The notes under the pieces: model-generated
What the model was told of the DNA's origin: nothing
The model's database searches: none
The model's input: the letters and a program-made list of their open reading frames with translations, nothing else
Origin: Actinernus sp. WN-2022
Taxonomy: Eukaryota; Cnidaria; Anthozoa; Actiniaria; Actinernidae
NCBI GenBank assembly: GCA_030867875.1
Contig: JAOWCC010000655.1
Span: 4,069,083 to 4,133,082 of the forward strand
DNA: 64,000 bases
Direction of reading: 5' to 3'
Shown: one piece after another, positions 23,013 through 36,300 of the stretch
How the letters are laid out: each line of letters begins with the position of its first letter
How positions within the stretch are numbered: position 1 is the stretch's first letter
Program-made: the position numbers and the translations under genes

Positions 23013-23677
23013 ATTGAAAGAAAATATAATTAGGCGGCTTCTTTTGATCTAATTAGGTTTGGCTCATGAAAAGTTCGACCTGCCCAACATTGAAATAAAA
23101 CTTCGAAATTGAAAAATGAGTCCAAAATATCTAATATTGATTTCTGATTGGATTAATACAAAAAATACTGCGCAGAATCATGATTTGACATAGCACGGTT
23201 TAGTTTTCAATCAGCAGTTTCATTTAGAAATGATTACGCGTCATCTAAGAGGTAGGTTTGTACGCGCAAGGCGAATATGGTACACTTTTATTGCAACAAA
23301 AATGTAAGCATAGGGATAAAGTAGTTAAACTGCATAATTATATCATATTTTAAGAGCTTTACTAAAAGCTCAAATATGGACATGTTGATGCGTTAATTAC
23401 AGCATAACATGAATACATTTATCAGCGGATGTAAACAAACTGACATATGAAATTGACGTGCGAAGGGAAACTGGGACTGGGAAATTCTGGTAAATTGAAT
23501 TACATGTAGTCCATTGTAGTTTATATACTTATTGGTTGAGAGACTGTTTAGTTGAACGTTCCTAGATTTTAACACTGGAAGGTAACGGTACATTATATTA
23601 AGGATGCTTGTGAAGTTCTAGATAGGTAACCTCTTTAGAATACTTATTTGCAGTGTTTTATCAAATGTCTGTGTTTA
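23013..23677. other. unassigned sequence
   Basis: No gene or repeat recognised. Confidence 0.4.
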
Positions 23678-23684
23678 GTGAACA

Positions 23685-23966
23685 CATAGTTAATAGAGTG
23701 GAATGGTTAGGAAAAACGGCAAACTTCAAAGGGGCTAACAAAGGCGCTGCGATTTAGGTTGGAAGGGGGTAAGACAAAAGATTGTGCACGGTCATAGTTC
23801 ATTAGCGTCTCTGAACGACTGAACCCACACGTTTCTATTGGCTGATTGATTAACATATTGGAATTTTTATTGTGTTTTGTGCACGGTAATGGTTGAAAAA
23901 AGCGAACAAAGACCTATAACAAAGAAGGTCGCTGGATTTCACAACCATTCCACTCTATTAACTATG
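23685..23966. mobile_element. MITE, family with 21135-21417, copy 2
   Basis: TIR CATAGTTAATAGAGTGGAAT, with GTGAACA duplicated on both sides (23678-23684, 23967-23973). It ends about 320 bp before the start codon of gene B, so it could contribute promoter sequence. Confidence 0.8.
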
Positions 23967-24007
23967 GTGAACAAAATGAACGATTAATCACCTGTTCCTA
24001 TAATCCT

Positions 24008-24018
24008 TTTATATATAG
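24008..24018 (+). promoter_or_regulatory. possible TATA box of gene B
   Basis: TTTATATATAG lies about 270 bp before the ATG. Its position would put transcription start near 24040-24050. It is a candidate by sequence only, and a 5' UTR intron (GCACAG|GTTGTC at 24240) is also possible. Confidence 0.25.
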
Positions 24019-24283
24019 TGAACAAGGGTGATGAAAACAAAACCTTCATTATAGAAAACAACTGCTTTAGAGAAGGAACAAAGTTAATCTAATAGTCTAT
24101 TCAACAAAGCCACTGACTTGCGGCAAACTCGCAACTGCAATTTGCTACTTGAACTTCGTTTATCGGTCGAAAGATGTTACTTTTAAACAACCTCACACAA
24201 AACCAAATACGGAACAACTTCTTTTCTTAGCATTGCACAGGTTGTCTCAGAGCTAACTCTGCGTAGCTGTTCTCGTCGAAGGA

Positions 24284-24380
24284 ATGGGGAAGCTGTCATC
24301 TCAATTTGCTGCTTTCGTATTATGTGCCTTTCTGCTCATACAAGAATTTGGACCTGCGCACTTTGCAGACGTTTCATTAG
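24284..24380 (+). CDS. gene B exon 1 (signal peptide)
   Basis: ATG to phase 1 donor (TTAG|GTAAGA). MGKLSSQ is followed by the hydrophobic core FAAFVLCAFLLI and a likely cleavage region near AHFA-D (about residue 28). The frame continues correctly into exon 2, which supports this start. Confidence 0.8.
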
Positions 24381-27300
24381 GTAAGATAACTTACTTCAAG
24401 AAAATATTTCACCAAAACAAGAATGATAATGATGACAACGATGATGATGTTAATGAGGATGTAATGGCGATGATAATCATATATGCGCTTCAATAGCCCA
24501 CTTTCGAGATATGCCTCACTTCCTACGTACAAAGGAATCAATACGAGGCTCCGCGCATAATGCTCAGTCGTTCGTGACATACTACATAAGTGCTGTGGTC
24601 TTGTCACGAACGACTGAGCATTATACACGGAGCCTCGTATTGATACCTTTGTATGTAGGAAGTGAGGCATATCTCGGAAGTGGGCTATTGATATAACTTA
24701 CAATTCATATCATAATAGGCCATTTGCAGCTAACGAATCACGTGGTTGTAATGGAGAGCCAAAAATAACTGACTTCATGTACTATAATAAAGGCCTTGTA
24801 CGAGATCGGTAATGCTATTAGAAAAACCTGTTTGCAAATGCTATTTTCCACCTCCAATCAATTGCCGATCTTTCTAAAACTGCGTATTTAAAGATAGCTT
24901 GCTCTCCAGTATTCATGGCAACGCCTTTCCCATGGGGATCATGAGCTCAATTCATTCGTTAATGAAGTATTATATCAGCACGTGACTGTTAGCTGCAAAG
25001 GGCCTATTCATTCAGCAGGTAGAGTGGCTCATTTTGCGATCCAAAGTTTCAACTCTTCAGGGCTGGATGTATTGTTTACCGGTGCGCTAAACCTTTACTG
25101 CTAATATGGCAGTAGCTAATCAGAATGAAGAAAAGGCAAATAAGGATCAAGCCTGTTTGCTGTCTTTTATGAATTTGCTGGAGTTGAAATTGTTGAGTGT
25201 TAAAGTGCTTGTGAGCCCTAGCCAGAAATCGTTGAGTTGGATCCAGTAGGTGTCTTAAATCTTGCTCAACCATTTTGGGCGATTGATGGTCGCAATATTG
25301 CTTGAAAATGAAAATCGAAAATCAGTAAAATGACGTCACTTTATGTTAATGATTGAACATGAATTGAGTAAGAACACTACATGTGTTAATTTTTTCAGTT
25401 GATTTTCAGGCGTCAGACATTTGATCCTTGCAATCTTATTGAAATACACGTCAATAAGTGGAGTTGCCATAAAATCAGACGGAGCAAAAGGAACTAGAAG
25501 TGACTTAGATTTGATTCCTTAAAGTGCCTACGAATCGAAAATTAGGTTGATATCATTTGAAAAACCTTTCGAATTGAGGAAGGGTGGCGTTTTCCGTTTG
25601 TCAATATCTCATCTCGTTCCAGAGATATCCACGTTTATGCAAATGAGATGAACTGTGACGTCATTTGATGGAGAAAAGCCTGGAGAAAAATCACAAAATG
25701 AAGAATATGTCTGCAAATAGTGGGTAAAACAATTGAAACTTTGAACATATGTGATCCTAAGGAAATTACATTAAACGGATCGACATTAGCTGAAGGAAGG
25801 CAAATTGCTTGTGGTCCTGAATAAGAACTGAGTGGAAGAATATTATTATTCAGCTCTCAGGTTGTAAGAGTGTAAAGATACGGGGCGGCCTTCATCCAAA
25901 CAATAGCCTACCCTGAAATAATACAAACCCAGGAGCCCATAACCAGGAGCGTCCATATTTCCTATATAGTGGTCACAGCGTTTTCACAAGTTGGACTATT
26001 TTTAGATCATTTTCCCCGCCAATTAGTGAATTGCACCAATGGCGGAACAAACGATGCCTCATTAGCTGGTTCTGTTATATCAACAACATGGCTCCACGCG
26101 TTTGTTATTTAGAAGCTTTTCAAGACCTCGAAAATGCATTATTTTGTTATATAACAAAGAGAACCATCTTTTATTTGTTTTATAATATAAACTACAATGT
26201 AGACGAAGGAAATAAAGCTATCTTTAGAACCCGCGTAAAAATCTAAAAGGAAACTGACGACAGCGAAAACCCCATTTTAATGTACTTGACTTGTTTACGA
26301 CTTTTTTCGTCGCTGATTGGTTCAATTGTGACAGCTTGACATTGACGATTAGCCTGTGTACAGCCGTCCGTCTCCCCTCAAAACTCGGGAAGGGACGTCT
26401 GTGCTACACTGTCGTTAATCGTGTTCCGGCATAATTTTGCATAAATTACATCTCGATTACCATTGGCCGAGAAACACTAAACGGTACACATTGTAGATTT
26501 CAGATTGTTCATTTCCTATTGTTAACGGTAATGCAAGAGACAAAGAGGGAGGACGCACTGGGAAACGGGGGAAATAAAATAAATTCCCTTCTTCGATAGC
26601 CTATACACAGACCTCCGTAATCCCTTCAAAGGAAGGGATTTGGAGATCTTTCTTTCTTCGAGGGAGTTGAAGATTGGATGAACTCGTGAATTTGAGAACT
26701 ACGTGAACTCGAGGTTTGAGAAGTCGCGCTGGTAGCAACTCGCCTAACCGCCGAGGCTATTGATATTGCTTCTGGTTGAACGTCTGCCACAGCCATTCGC
26801 TTTGCAACAAGAACACAGTCTTGGACATGGACTTTCTTTTCGTTTTGAAGAACTAGACGATATCTGAAGAATAATTTGTGTTCCCTTCAAATTCTTTCAA
26901 ACTTCCTAGGCACTTTCTGCATATATGTTGAGGCCGACTTTTCACTTGAAATTCGAGAGAAGTAATTTCTTCACAGACTTGAAATGCAGCAGTTCCATAA
27001 ACGATATTCTTATCATTTTTCTCTCGATATTAACCGAGCACAGGACACAAAATGACACAGAAATTTGTTTTAATACAATTCCAACTGACCAGAGTGAATC
27101 GAGCTCGGATTTTCCCACGGAGCCGGCAGAACTAAGGTCAACATAACCGCTAAGCCAATCAACACCCGCTATGAGGCACCAGCCAATCAGCGACTGGTTA
27201 CAACATTCCTGTAACTATCCAGGTGACCTAGAACACGATTGACTCATCCATAGTACAGACCTCCTTTTCCTTCCTTTGAAGGGTTACGGAGGTCTGTGTA

Positions 27301-30300
27301 CAGGCTAATTGACGATCTGAAAGCCCGTTTCTTATTGGATGAAGTAATCTGCTAAGAATAGAACGTGGTTGTAAATATTGTCACCTGGTCAAAACTGTTG
27401 CAGGAAACAAAGTGCTTTCTTTTTACAATTTCTGGTCAGCACAGGAGAGGTTTATCTGCACATTGTGTTAGTGCAAGGCGTTGAAAATGCCTGATGGGAA
27501 AGCATTCACAGAGAAAGCGTTAGCGAATTAGCGGCAGTAGAATTGGACACGTGAGTTGAGGATTGCCGACTATTTTCTACAACAACTGCATAGTTGACAC
27601 TGATTACTGATTCCGGCTGTGGTCTGAAGAAGGATATTTTCTTTATCCCAAGGAACAGTGTTGTAACTGCTGCTCTGATGGCCGTGTTGCGTAGCTTTTG
27701 GGCTCTCCGTTGGCATGGCCCTAAACACGAATGATAATCTACTCTTTTGAAATTCTGCCAGTTCTGGGTTCTCTGCAAGTTTTATCGCCAGTTTTTCATT
27801 CAGGAACATTCAGGAACCTCTCAAACGAATTTCTACATGAAACCAGAGAAATCCCATTGTATTCTTCGCAATTCACTGTTCAGGTTTCAGCATAAAGCAG
27901 GCTTATTACAGTTATCGTCGAGTTATTGATGAGTCATGTCTTATTGTTGTGTTGTCACTTTCCTCTCGTTTTAATAATACACCAGGGCCGGGTTGTTCAA
28001 AGCCGGATTAGTGTTAATCCTGGATTAACTCTGCACGAAACCTATTGGTTGTCATGGAAATTAACCCTGGATTAGCACTAATCGGGCTTTGAACAACCCG
28101 GCCCAGGCTGTTAGAAAAACCACATTTTTCTTAAATTCAATCATTTTTTATATCAAACTCTCAATGAGTAACACTGTATTAGAATGTGGACATTGCTTTT
28201 CTCAACTTCAAACGTTTTAGCATCCCATTTTGTGGTCGCTTTAGAGTACGAAGCCGATGCTAAATTCTCTCGCCGATCATTTTCTTTTAGTTTTGGGAAG
28301 CGACTTTTATTTTCCACTTCTTCAACACACCTTAACAACTCAAAGTCGGACATGTTTTCTTCCCAGTCTATTAAATTATCTCCGTTAGCTATATAAACTC
28401 GCGAAAAACAATCACACTGATACGTTTTGTTTTGATTGGATTCTCAGCGTGCTTGTGTTTTCTTGAGCGTGCATTTATAACAAAATCAAGCACGCTGAGC
28501 ATCCAATCAAATCGCACATTCTTAGGATGATCCCATAATTTATATTATAATACCTTAGGAATGATTGAAATCCAAGAATAGCGGAAAACCGTTCTGTACT
28601 AAACATAACCTAACTTGTGAAAACGTTATAATGTTATAATGTTATAACATTACATATTAAACTAAACTTTTCTAACCAGATAAAGTATAGTTATAGGTGT
28701 TAAGCGTATCTGTATTTATGTTTTTCAGGAAGTGCTAACCTGGACACAGTAGACAGAAACAAAGGTCAGCCAGAAATGACGTCATATGACGATACTGCTG
28801 ACCTTCGTCCACAAAAGGAAGCAGTTGGAACATCCTCAAAAAGAGGTATTATTCGTTGTTAAGATATTAGTATTTCTTTAAACAGCTTTCAGGAAATGAT
28901 CTGAATTTGTGATGTGGATATGCTTTCTGTAATGAAAATTGATTGTATATTAATTAATGTATTTAGTATAGAGCTTTCGAAAAAAATCTCATTAGTGTAA
29001 ATATATCCTCTGCGCTATAGTTTATCTTTTGTGGGTTCTGTATAACATTATTGGATTTATGCGTAGTTAAAACTTCATCCCATAATTTCTCAATTAATAA
29101 AGAAAGTAAGGCGCGTTCAATTGACCTTATTACAGAATAAGATTAGATAGAATGTCTCTAGAAATCACTGGTTCAGACACATTTTGCAAGTACTTTGCAA
29201 ATACTTGCTGACATATGATATTCAGGTTACATTTAGTTTTCCGATATAAGCGATGTGTAGTTATCATACTCTAAGTATTCAGGTTCCACGTACCATGCAT
29301 TCTTTCGACGGTTAAGAACACAAAAGAAAACCTCGAAACTTCGGAACCCTCTGCTTATTGGAATTGCTACACGTGAACGCCATTTAATACAACAATGGTC
29401 TACATATAAAAGGATTACAAAAATAGAGATGGGATAATCAAGGATGTTGATTATAATCGTGAAAAAAATCCTATTTTTTTAAAGTTTTACAAATTCAAGT
29501 TGTTTAAAGAAATTATTATTAGTATCAGCTTCAATTGCTTAAAAATTTAACGCCAGTTATATGAGCTTACCTATTTGAGTTGACCATTATCTTAGGTTGG
29601 ATGACGGGAGTATTCAAAGCCATCAAGATTGGCGGTAAAGTCTTGTCTGCAACATCCACTGTTGCCGGTCTTGGAAACTCCATTTTTCGCGCCATTACTG
29701 GGTGCTGCACAGACTTCCCTGACGCCTGTCGATATCGTGATGAGTTTAACATGCTGAAGACACAGATTGCGGAGAAAAGCAAAAGAGCAGACGATCTTGA
29801 ATTAGAGGGTAGGTTATTAGTGCTCTTTATTTGGTTTTCATTAAAAAAAAAGATCGGGGAAGGTCAAATTAACCGCTATACTGTTTGTATATTCGTTAAA
29901 CATACAACGACGTCAACGTGAAAGCCTAAAACGCCTTGGAGTATCTTAAACCGAATTGTAAAACAACATTTCAGTGAGAAATATTATGTTTTACATTTAG
30001 CCTGACAAACAGTAAATCTATACTGCTACTGTAAATCGTAGTTAAAGAATCCTAGTCAGTCTCTTCCATGTTTACGAACGACAAGTTCAATGTTCTGCTA
30101 TCAAAATGACCGATTAGCGGTTGTGATCGCCCAATTATTTATGGATGACTAAGATTCTTTAACATCAGTTGTTTTCTGCTTAAACGTTTCTGACGTTAAG
30201 AATAACAAACATATGGTTTAAAGTAGGAATATAAAGCCTGGATTTCACTAATGACATAAAATCAATGTATGCGTCTGCGTATGTTGCTTATGCTTATGTC

Positions 30301-33300
30301 GCTAGTGTGAGATAAGAACAAGCGCCGCTAATGATCAATGTATTACTGCGTCTGCCTATGTTGCTTGTGCTTATCTCGCTAATGTGAGATAACAACAAGC
30401 GCCGCTAATGATCAATGTATTACTGCATCTGCGCATGTTGCTTGTGCTTATGTCGCTAGTGTGAGATAACAACAAGCGCCGCTAATGATCAATGTATTAC
30501 TGCATCTGCGCATGTTGCTTGTGCTTATGTCGCTAGTGTGAGATAACAACAAGCGCCGCTAATGATCAATGTATTACTGCATCTGCGCATGTTGCTTGTG
30601 CTTATGTCGCTAGTGTGAGATAACAACAAGCGCCGCTAATGATCAATGTATTACTGCTTCTGCGCATGTTGCTTGTGCTTATGTCGCTAGTGTGAGATAA
30701 CAACAAGCGCCGCTAATGATCAATGTATTACTGCGTCTGCGTATGGTACTTGTGCTTATGTTGCTAGTGTGAGATAACAACAAGCGCCGCTAATGATCAA
30801 TGTATTACTGCGTCTGCGTATGTTGCTTGTGCTTATCTCGCTAATGTGAGATAACAACAAGCGCCGCTAATGATCAATGTATTACTGCATCTGCGCATGT
30901 TGCTTGTGCTTATGTCGCTAGTGTGAGATAACAACAAGCGCCGCTAATGATCAATGTATTACTGCTTCTGCGCATGTTGCTTGTGCTTATGTCGCTAGTG
31001 TGAGATAACAACAAGCGCCGCTAATGATCAATGTATTACTGCATCTGCGCATGTTGCTTGTGCTTATGTCGCTAGTGTGAGATAACAACAAGCGCCGCTA
31101 ATGATCAATGTATTACTGCTTCTGCGCATGTTGCTTGTGCTTATGTCGCTAGTGTGAGATAACAACAAGCGCCGCTAATGATCAATGTATTACTGCTTCT
31201 GCGCATGTTGCTTGTGCTTATGTCGCTAATGTGAGATAACAACAAGCGCCGCTAACGATCAATGTATTACTGCGTCTGCGTATGTTGCTTGTGCTTATGT
31301 CGCTAGTGTGAGATAACAACAAGCGCCGCTAATGATCAATGTATTACTGCATCTGCGCATGTTGCTTGTGCTTATGTCGCTAGTGTGAGATAACAACAAG
31401 CGCCGCTAATGATCAATGTATTACTGCTTCTGCGCATGTTGCTTGTGCTTATGTCGCTAGTGTGAGATAACAACAAGCGCCGCTAATGATCAATGTATTA
31501 CTGCATCTGCGCATGTTGCTTGTGCTTATGTCGCTAGTGTGAGATAACAACAAGCGCCGCTAATGATCAATGTATTACTGCTTCTGCGCATGTTGCTTGT
31601 GCTTATGTCGCTAGTGTGAGATAACAACAAGCGCCGCTAATGATCAATGTATTACTGCGTCTGCGTATGTTGCTTGTGCTTATGTCGCTAGTGTGAGATA
31701 ACAACAAGCGCCGCTAATGATCAATGTATTACTGCTTCTGCGCATGTTGCTTGTGCTTATGTCGCTAGTGTGAGATAACAACAAGCGCCGCTAATGATCA
31801 ATGTATTACTGCGTCTGCGTATGTTGCTTGTGCTTATGTCGCTAGTGTGAGATAACAACAAGCGCCGCTAACGATCAATGTATTACTGCGTCTGCGTATG
31901 TTGCTTGTGCTTATGTCGCTAGTGTGAGATAACAACAAGCGCCGCTAATGATCAATGTATTACTGCTTCTGCGCATGTTGCTTGTGCTTATGCTGATGTA
32001 GTTAGCGAAAACCAGGCTATTTTGATCGATGTATTAAAAAACGAACTAAAATATGGATCTAAATGAGAGGCGCTCTTAAATTTTCGTTATTGCTGACTTA
32101 TTTAGAATACAATTACAAATTTTAAACGCAATTCATTAACTTGCATTAGTTCGAGAGCAAATATGTTTGGAAGATCTACCTTTTAATCCACCGTACACCA
32201 AGAAAGATGGCGGCTTTGCGTTTGCCCACAATCCCTTGCGAACCCAACACAGTAAAACACACACGTAGAAATCCCCTGTTTTTTTAAATGACAGCGTATT
32301 GGCAACAGCACTTGTACTGGCTTGTTTTTAAAGATTTAAGACCTCTATACAGCGATTTATAACGGATTTAAAGATTTAAAGGATTGTGCTATCTTTTTCG
32401 GTGGTACGATGGATCACTAGAGACAAATTTACATACAAAACACAGCTGGGACAAAGCGTTCAGTGTACAGGCCTTATTGCACATTATGCTAGCATGATTT
32501 GGATCCTTATTTATATAAGGCAAAAGCATTGAGAATAATGCTAGCATTTTAGGAATTAAGTTTCTTCAAATTGATAAGTTGATTAAGTTGTGAGTATAAC
32601 AAAAAAAATTGACATTAATTTTGACTGAATAAGAAAACTGAAGCGGTAAATTCCAAGAAGAAGCTTTGTACCTTGGTTACTGTTTATTTGCAAAGCCAGA
32701 AGCGAGAAGCAAACCTTGTTCAGTTAAAGCGGATTATAATAAAGTCAAACGTTTATATTTGCAACTAGAAGTCAACCGTTTGTGTGGTGTTTAAATCACT
32801 TTTGGAAAAATTGAGAAAAATTGAGCATTAAGCAGTTAGCATTTTTGTTAAGAAAAACGAGCATAATATGCAAAGACCTATCGACAGTGTAGATTGAGTT
32901 ATCAGTGTAGTGTAAACAATCAAATTCAAATACCTTGATAGCATAAACACCTTATACATCAGAATATCCTATATGTTTTTCCGCATGAATCCAAACACTT
33001 TCGCTCTATTGTAAATGTCAGAGCCAAGAGATATATCCCAAATTTTTATATTTTCCCTTGTTGCGTTTTATTAGCTGAAAATCTCCAGATTTGGACCAAT
33101 TACAGTATAAACAAGTTCGAGGACATTCTACAAGAGCTAAACGAGATTGCGAACGAACAAGAGCAGTATCTGGAGAGCCTGTCTCCTGAGGTAGCAATCG
33201 TCTTGAACAACGAGACCAAGAAGATACAGGTTAATGATTAGTAATAAAAAATATTATATAATACTGACCTCAGTTGTTAGAGCCAGATTAATTATTAACA

Positions 33301-36300
33301 ATGGATCGTTTCTTTTTCGATTCCATTCAACAAGTCGGCAAAAAGTTTCGCCAATATTTGGTTTCGAACATCTGGTCCCTGTTGATATTTAATTAAACTG
33401 AATAATTTTTCATCAAAGAGAATCGAACATATAGTATATTATATTACATACTATATTATAGGAAAATAGTCGTACCAAATGTAAATTGTTCTTTTGGGCT
33501 GCCTTTTTATAAATCCGATTTGTAATGTAGAAATACTTCTTTGAAAATTAAATACAAAGCTAATTCCCTGATTTGGAATTGGCGTCAAAAACTCATGGCT
33601 GGATGCGGAATGAGTATTGCATTTATTGTAATCCTACTTTGCAGAAAAACATTTCAGTTTAAATTACCAAGGGAACCAGAAAACTACATTGTAGGTTAAA
33701 TTTCAAGCATACAGTGGACAAAGCAGAACACAGATTAACGACAATGAATACTAAATAATATAATGTTTTCAATAATTTGTTTATGGACCTTGTGTCTAGC
33801 TTTCGCAACTGACATTGATATCGCAAAGTTTGGCTTGGTTTTGCAGTGCGCATGCGTCAATTTATATCTTCTCCGTTGTTGCTTCATTTTAACCAGACAA
33901 TATTGTTTTATTTCCAAATGCAACAATTTGACCCATTTATAAATAATTTCAGGAATTTATCAAGAAAAAAAATAATCTGGCCGAGACTGTGGAGTACATG
34001 GAGATAGCCAGTATGTACGAGTCTGCTATCGAGAGTGTCATGAACATAGGCTTCCCGATAGTAAGCCTTGTGATGCCTGTAGGTGCTAAAATATACAAGT
34101 TCTCTAAGCAGAGGGTAACATCGAGGAACACTGCTAAGGTGAGAAAACAAAAAAACAATCGGTGGTTGCTCAATCGCACTGGAACAGTTAGACGCTCAAT
34201 AGCTAAGAGGAGTGGTGATTAAGCGCACAACTACGTAAATCCGGTGGGGTATTGTAATTTTGCAAATTTTGTTTTCACGACGAAATACAAAGTTTTATTT
34301 TTTAAAGTGCAATGTAATATAATGAAGCCCGATATTTTTACTACGTTTCTACTAGGGAAGAACTCCACACATTCAAGCTTCGATTTGCCATTTTGTAAGA
34401 TAACCAAGCCTTTGGTGACATCTAAGCTGGAGTTGACTCAGCTTAGTTAGAGGCTTGTATCTAGTTAGCATGATAATCAAAATCTATTCATATTAATAGA
34501 ACGAGGGTTTGTATCAGTGCACGGTCAACTCCATCCTCCATGGCTTGTATCTAGTTAGCATGATAATCAAAATCTATCCATATTCATAGAACGAGGGTTT
34601 GTATCAGTACAGGGTCAACTCCAGCCTACATGGCTTGTATCTAGTTAGCATGATAGTCAAAATATATCCATATTCATAGAAAGAGGGTTTGTATCAGTGC
34701 ATGATCAACTCCATCCTCTATGGCTTGTATCTAGTTAGCATGATAGTCAAAATATATCCATATTCATAGAAAGAGGGTTTGTATCAGTGCAGGGTCAACT
34801 CCATCCTCCATGGCTTGTATCTAGTTAGCATGATAATCAAAATATATCCATATATGAAAGAGGGTTTGTATCAATGCAGGGTCAACTCCAGCCTCCATGG
34901 CTTGTATCTAGTTAGCATGATAATCAAAATATATCCATATTCATAGAAAGAGGGTTTGTATCAGCGAAGGGTCAACTCCATCCTCCATGGCTTGTATCTA
35001 GTTAGCATGATAATCAAAATATATCCATATATGAAAGAGAGTTTGTATCAGCGAAGTGTCAACTCCAGCCTCCATGGAAGGCTAAGGGTTGTATGGTTAC
35101 CATTCGAGGACCACGAATTGGACTATTGTAAACTGTAAAGCCAGAGTAAAGAACGGAAAGACCTGCCGTAGGGAAAGCATCACCAAATAATGATAAATCA
35201 ACAAGACAGTCAATTTATGTTCTAAGCGATATAAGAAACTTACATGAAGTCAAATATTCACAAGTACCAGCGAGAATGCGTGAAACTCGAAACGTTACCT
35301 ACAAGTAAGGAAATGGCTTTATTGGAAAGCGAAATTAATGCCAAAAAGGAGCCAGGAAATTCGTTTTTCAAGTAAGTTGTATTTACACAGCAAAAATATG
35401 CGAAAACTAATTTTCTCAAGAAATGTACCGTTAACTGCCAGTTGTTATTGTTTAAAAGGAAGCTTGTTTTATTTCATGAGTACCAAAGTTAATATAAAAC
35501 TTTTGTTATTATAAAAGAACATGTTACTTTAGCTAGTGATAATTACAGGAGAATATGTACAACAAATTGTGCCTGTGGACGCACCAAACTAGCCGTTTGT
35601 ATTATTAATATAATACACTTTTAAATGGATACTTAACTTCGTTATTATGATAATGAATCTTGAAGGAAAAAGAGGTCACCAAGTTCTACTCGGAACAAGT
35701 GCCATTCTAAAAACAAACTTCACAAATTGGCGAAAGGACACTTTTCCGAGGAAGGACTGGGGCGAGTTTTTAAAAGTAGTCTAAAATCGCTGAAATAAAC
35801 CTATATTTTATCGCTAAGCTTACGTATGTGTTGAAATATGTAAAGCTATTTCCCATATCGACGTAAAGCCATCGCAAACAGTCGCAAACAGTTTGCGATG
35901 TCTTGATCGCAAAGCTATCGCAAACTGTTTGTGATGTGACCGAGTTAATGGCAATACGTACAGTTTACGTTGCGTTGCGACGGGTCGACCAGTTCTATCT
36001 TTACGTATTGTTTGCGATCCGTCTGCGATCCATCTCAACGCAACGTGAACTGTATTTCCATTAACTCGGTCACATCGCAAACAGTTTGCGATAAAGCCAT
36101 CGCAATCTGTTTGCGACTGTTTGTGATGCCTTTACGTCGATATGGAAAACAGCCTTTACAAATATATTTTTGAGGTACTGATCAATGCCGTGATAACGTA
36201 AATAGGGTAATTCTCCCATGTAAAAAGTCCCAAAATGACGTGACATCCAATTAAGTACATGTATGTATTACAGTGTTATATCTTCTTTTAACCATTCTAG

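Noticed and set aside
30262..31990. CRISPR-like array
   Set aside because: The 77-bp units are contiguous with no unique spacers, in an animal intron.
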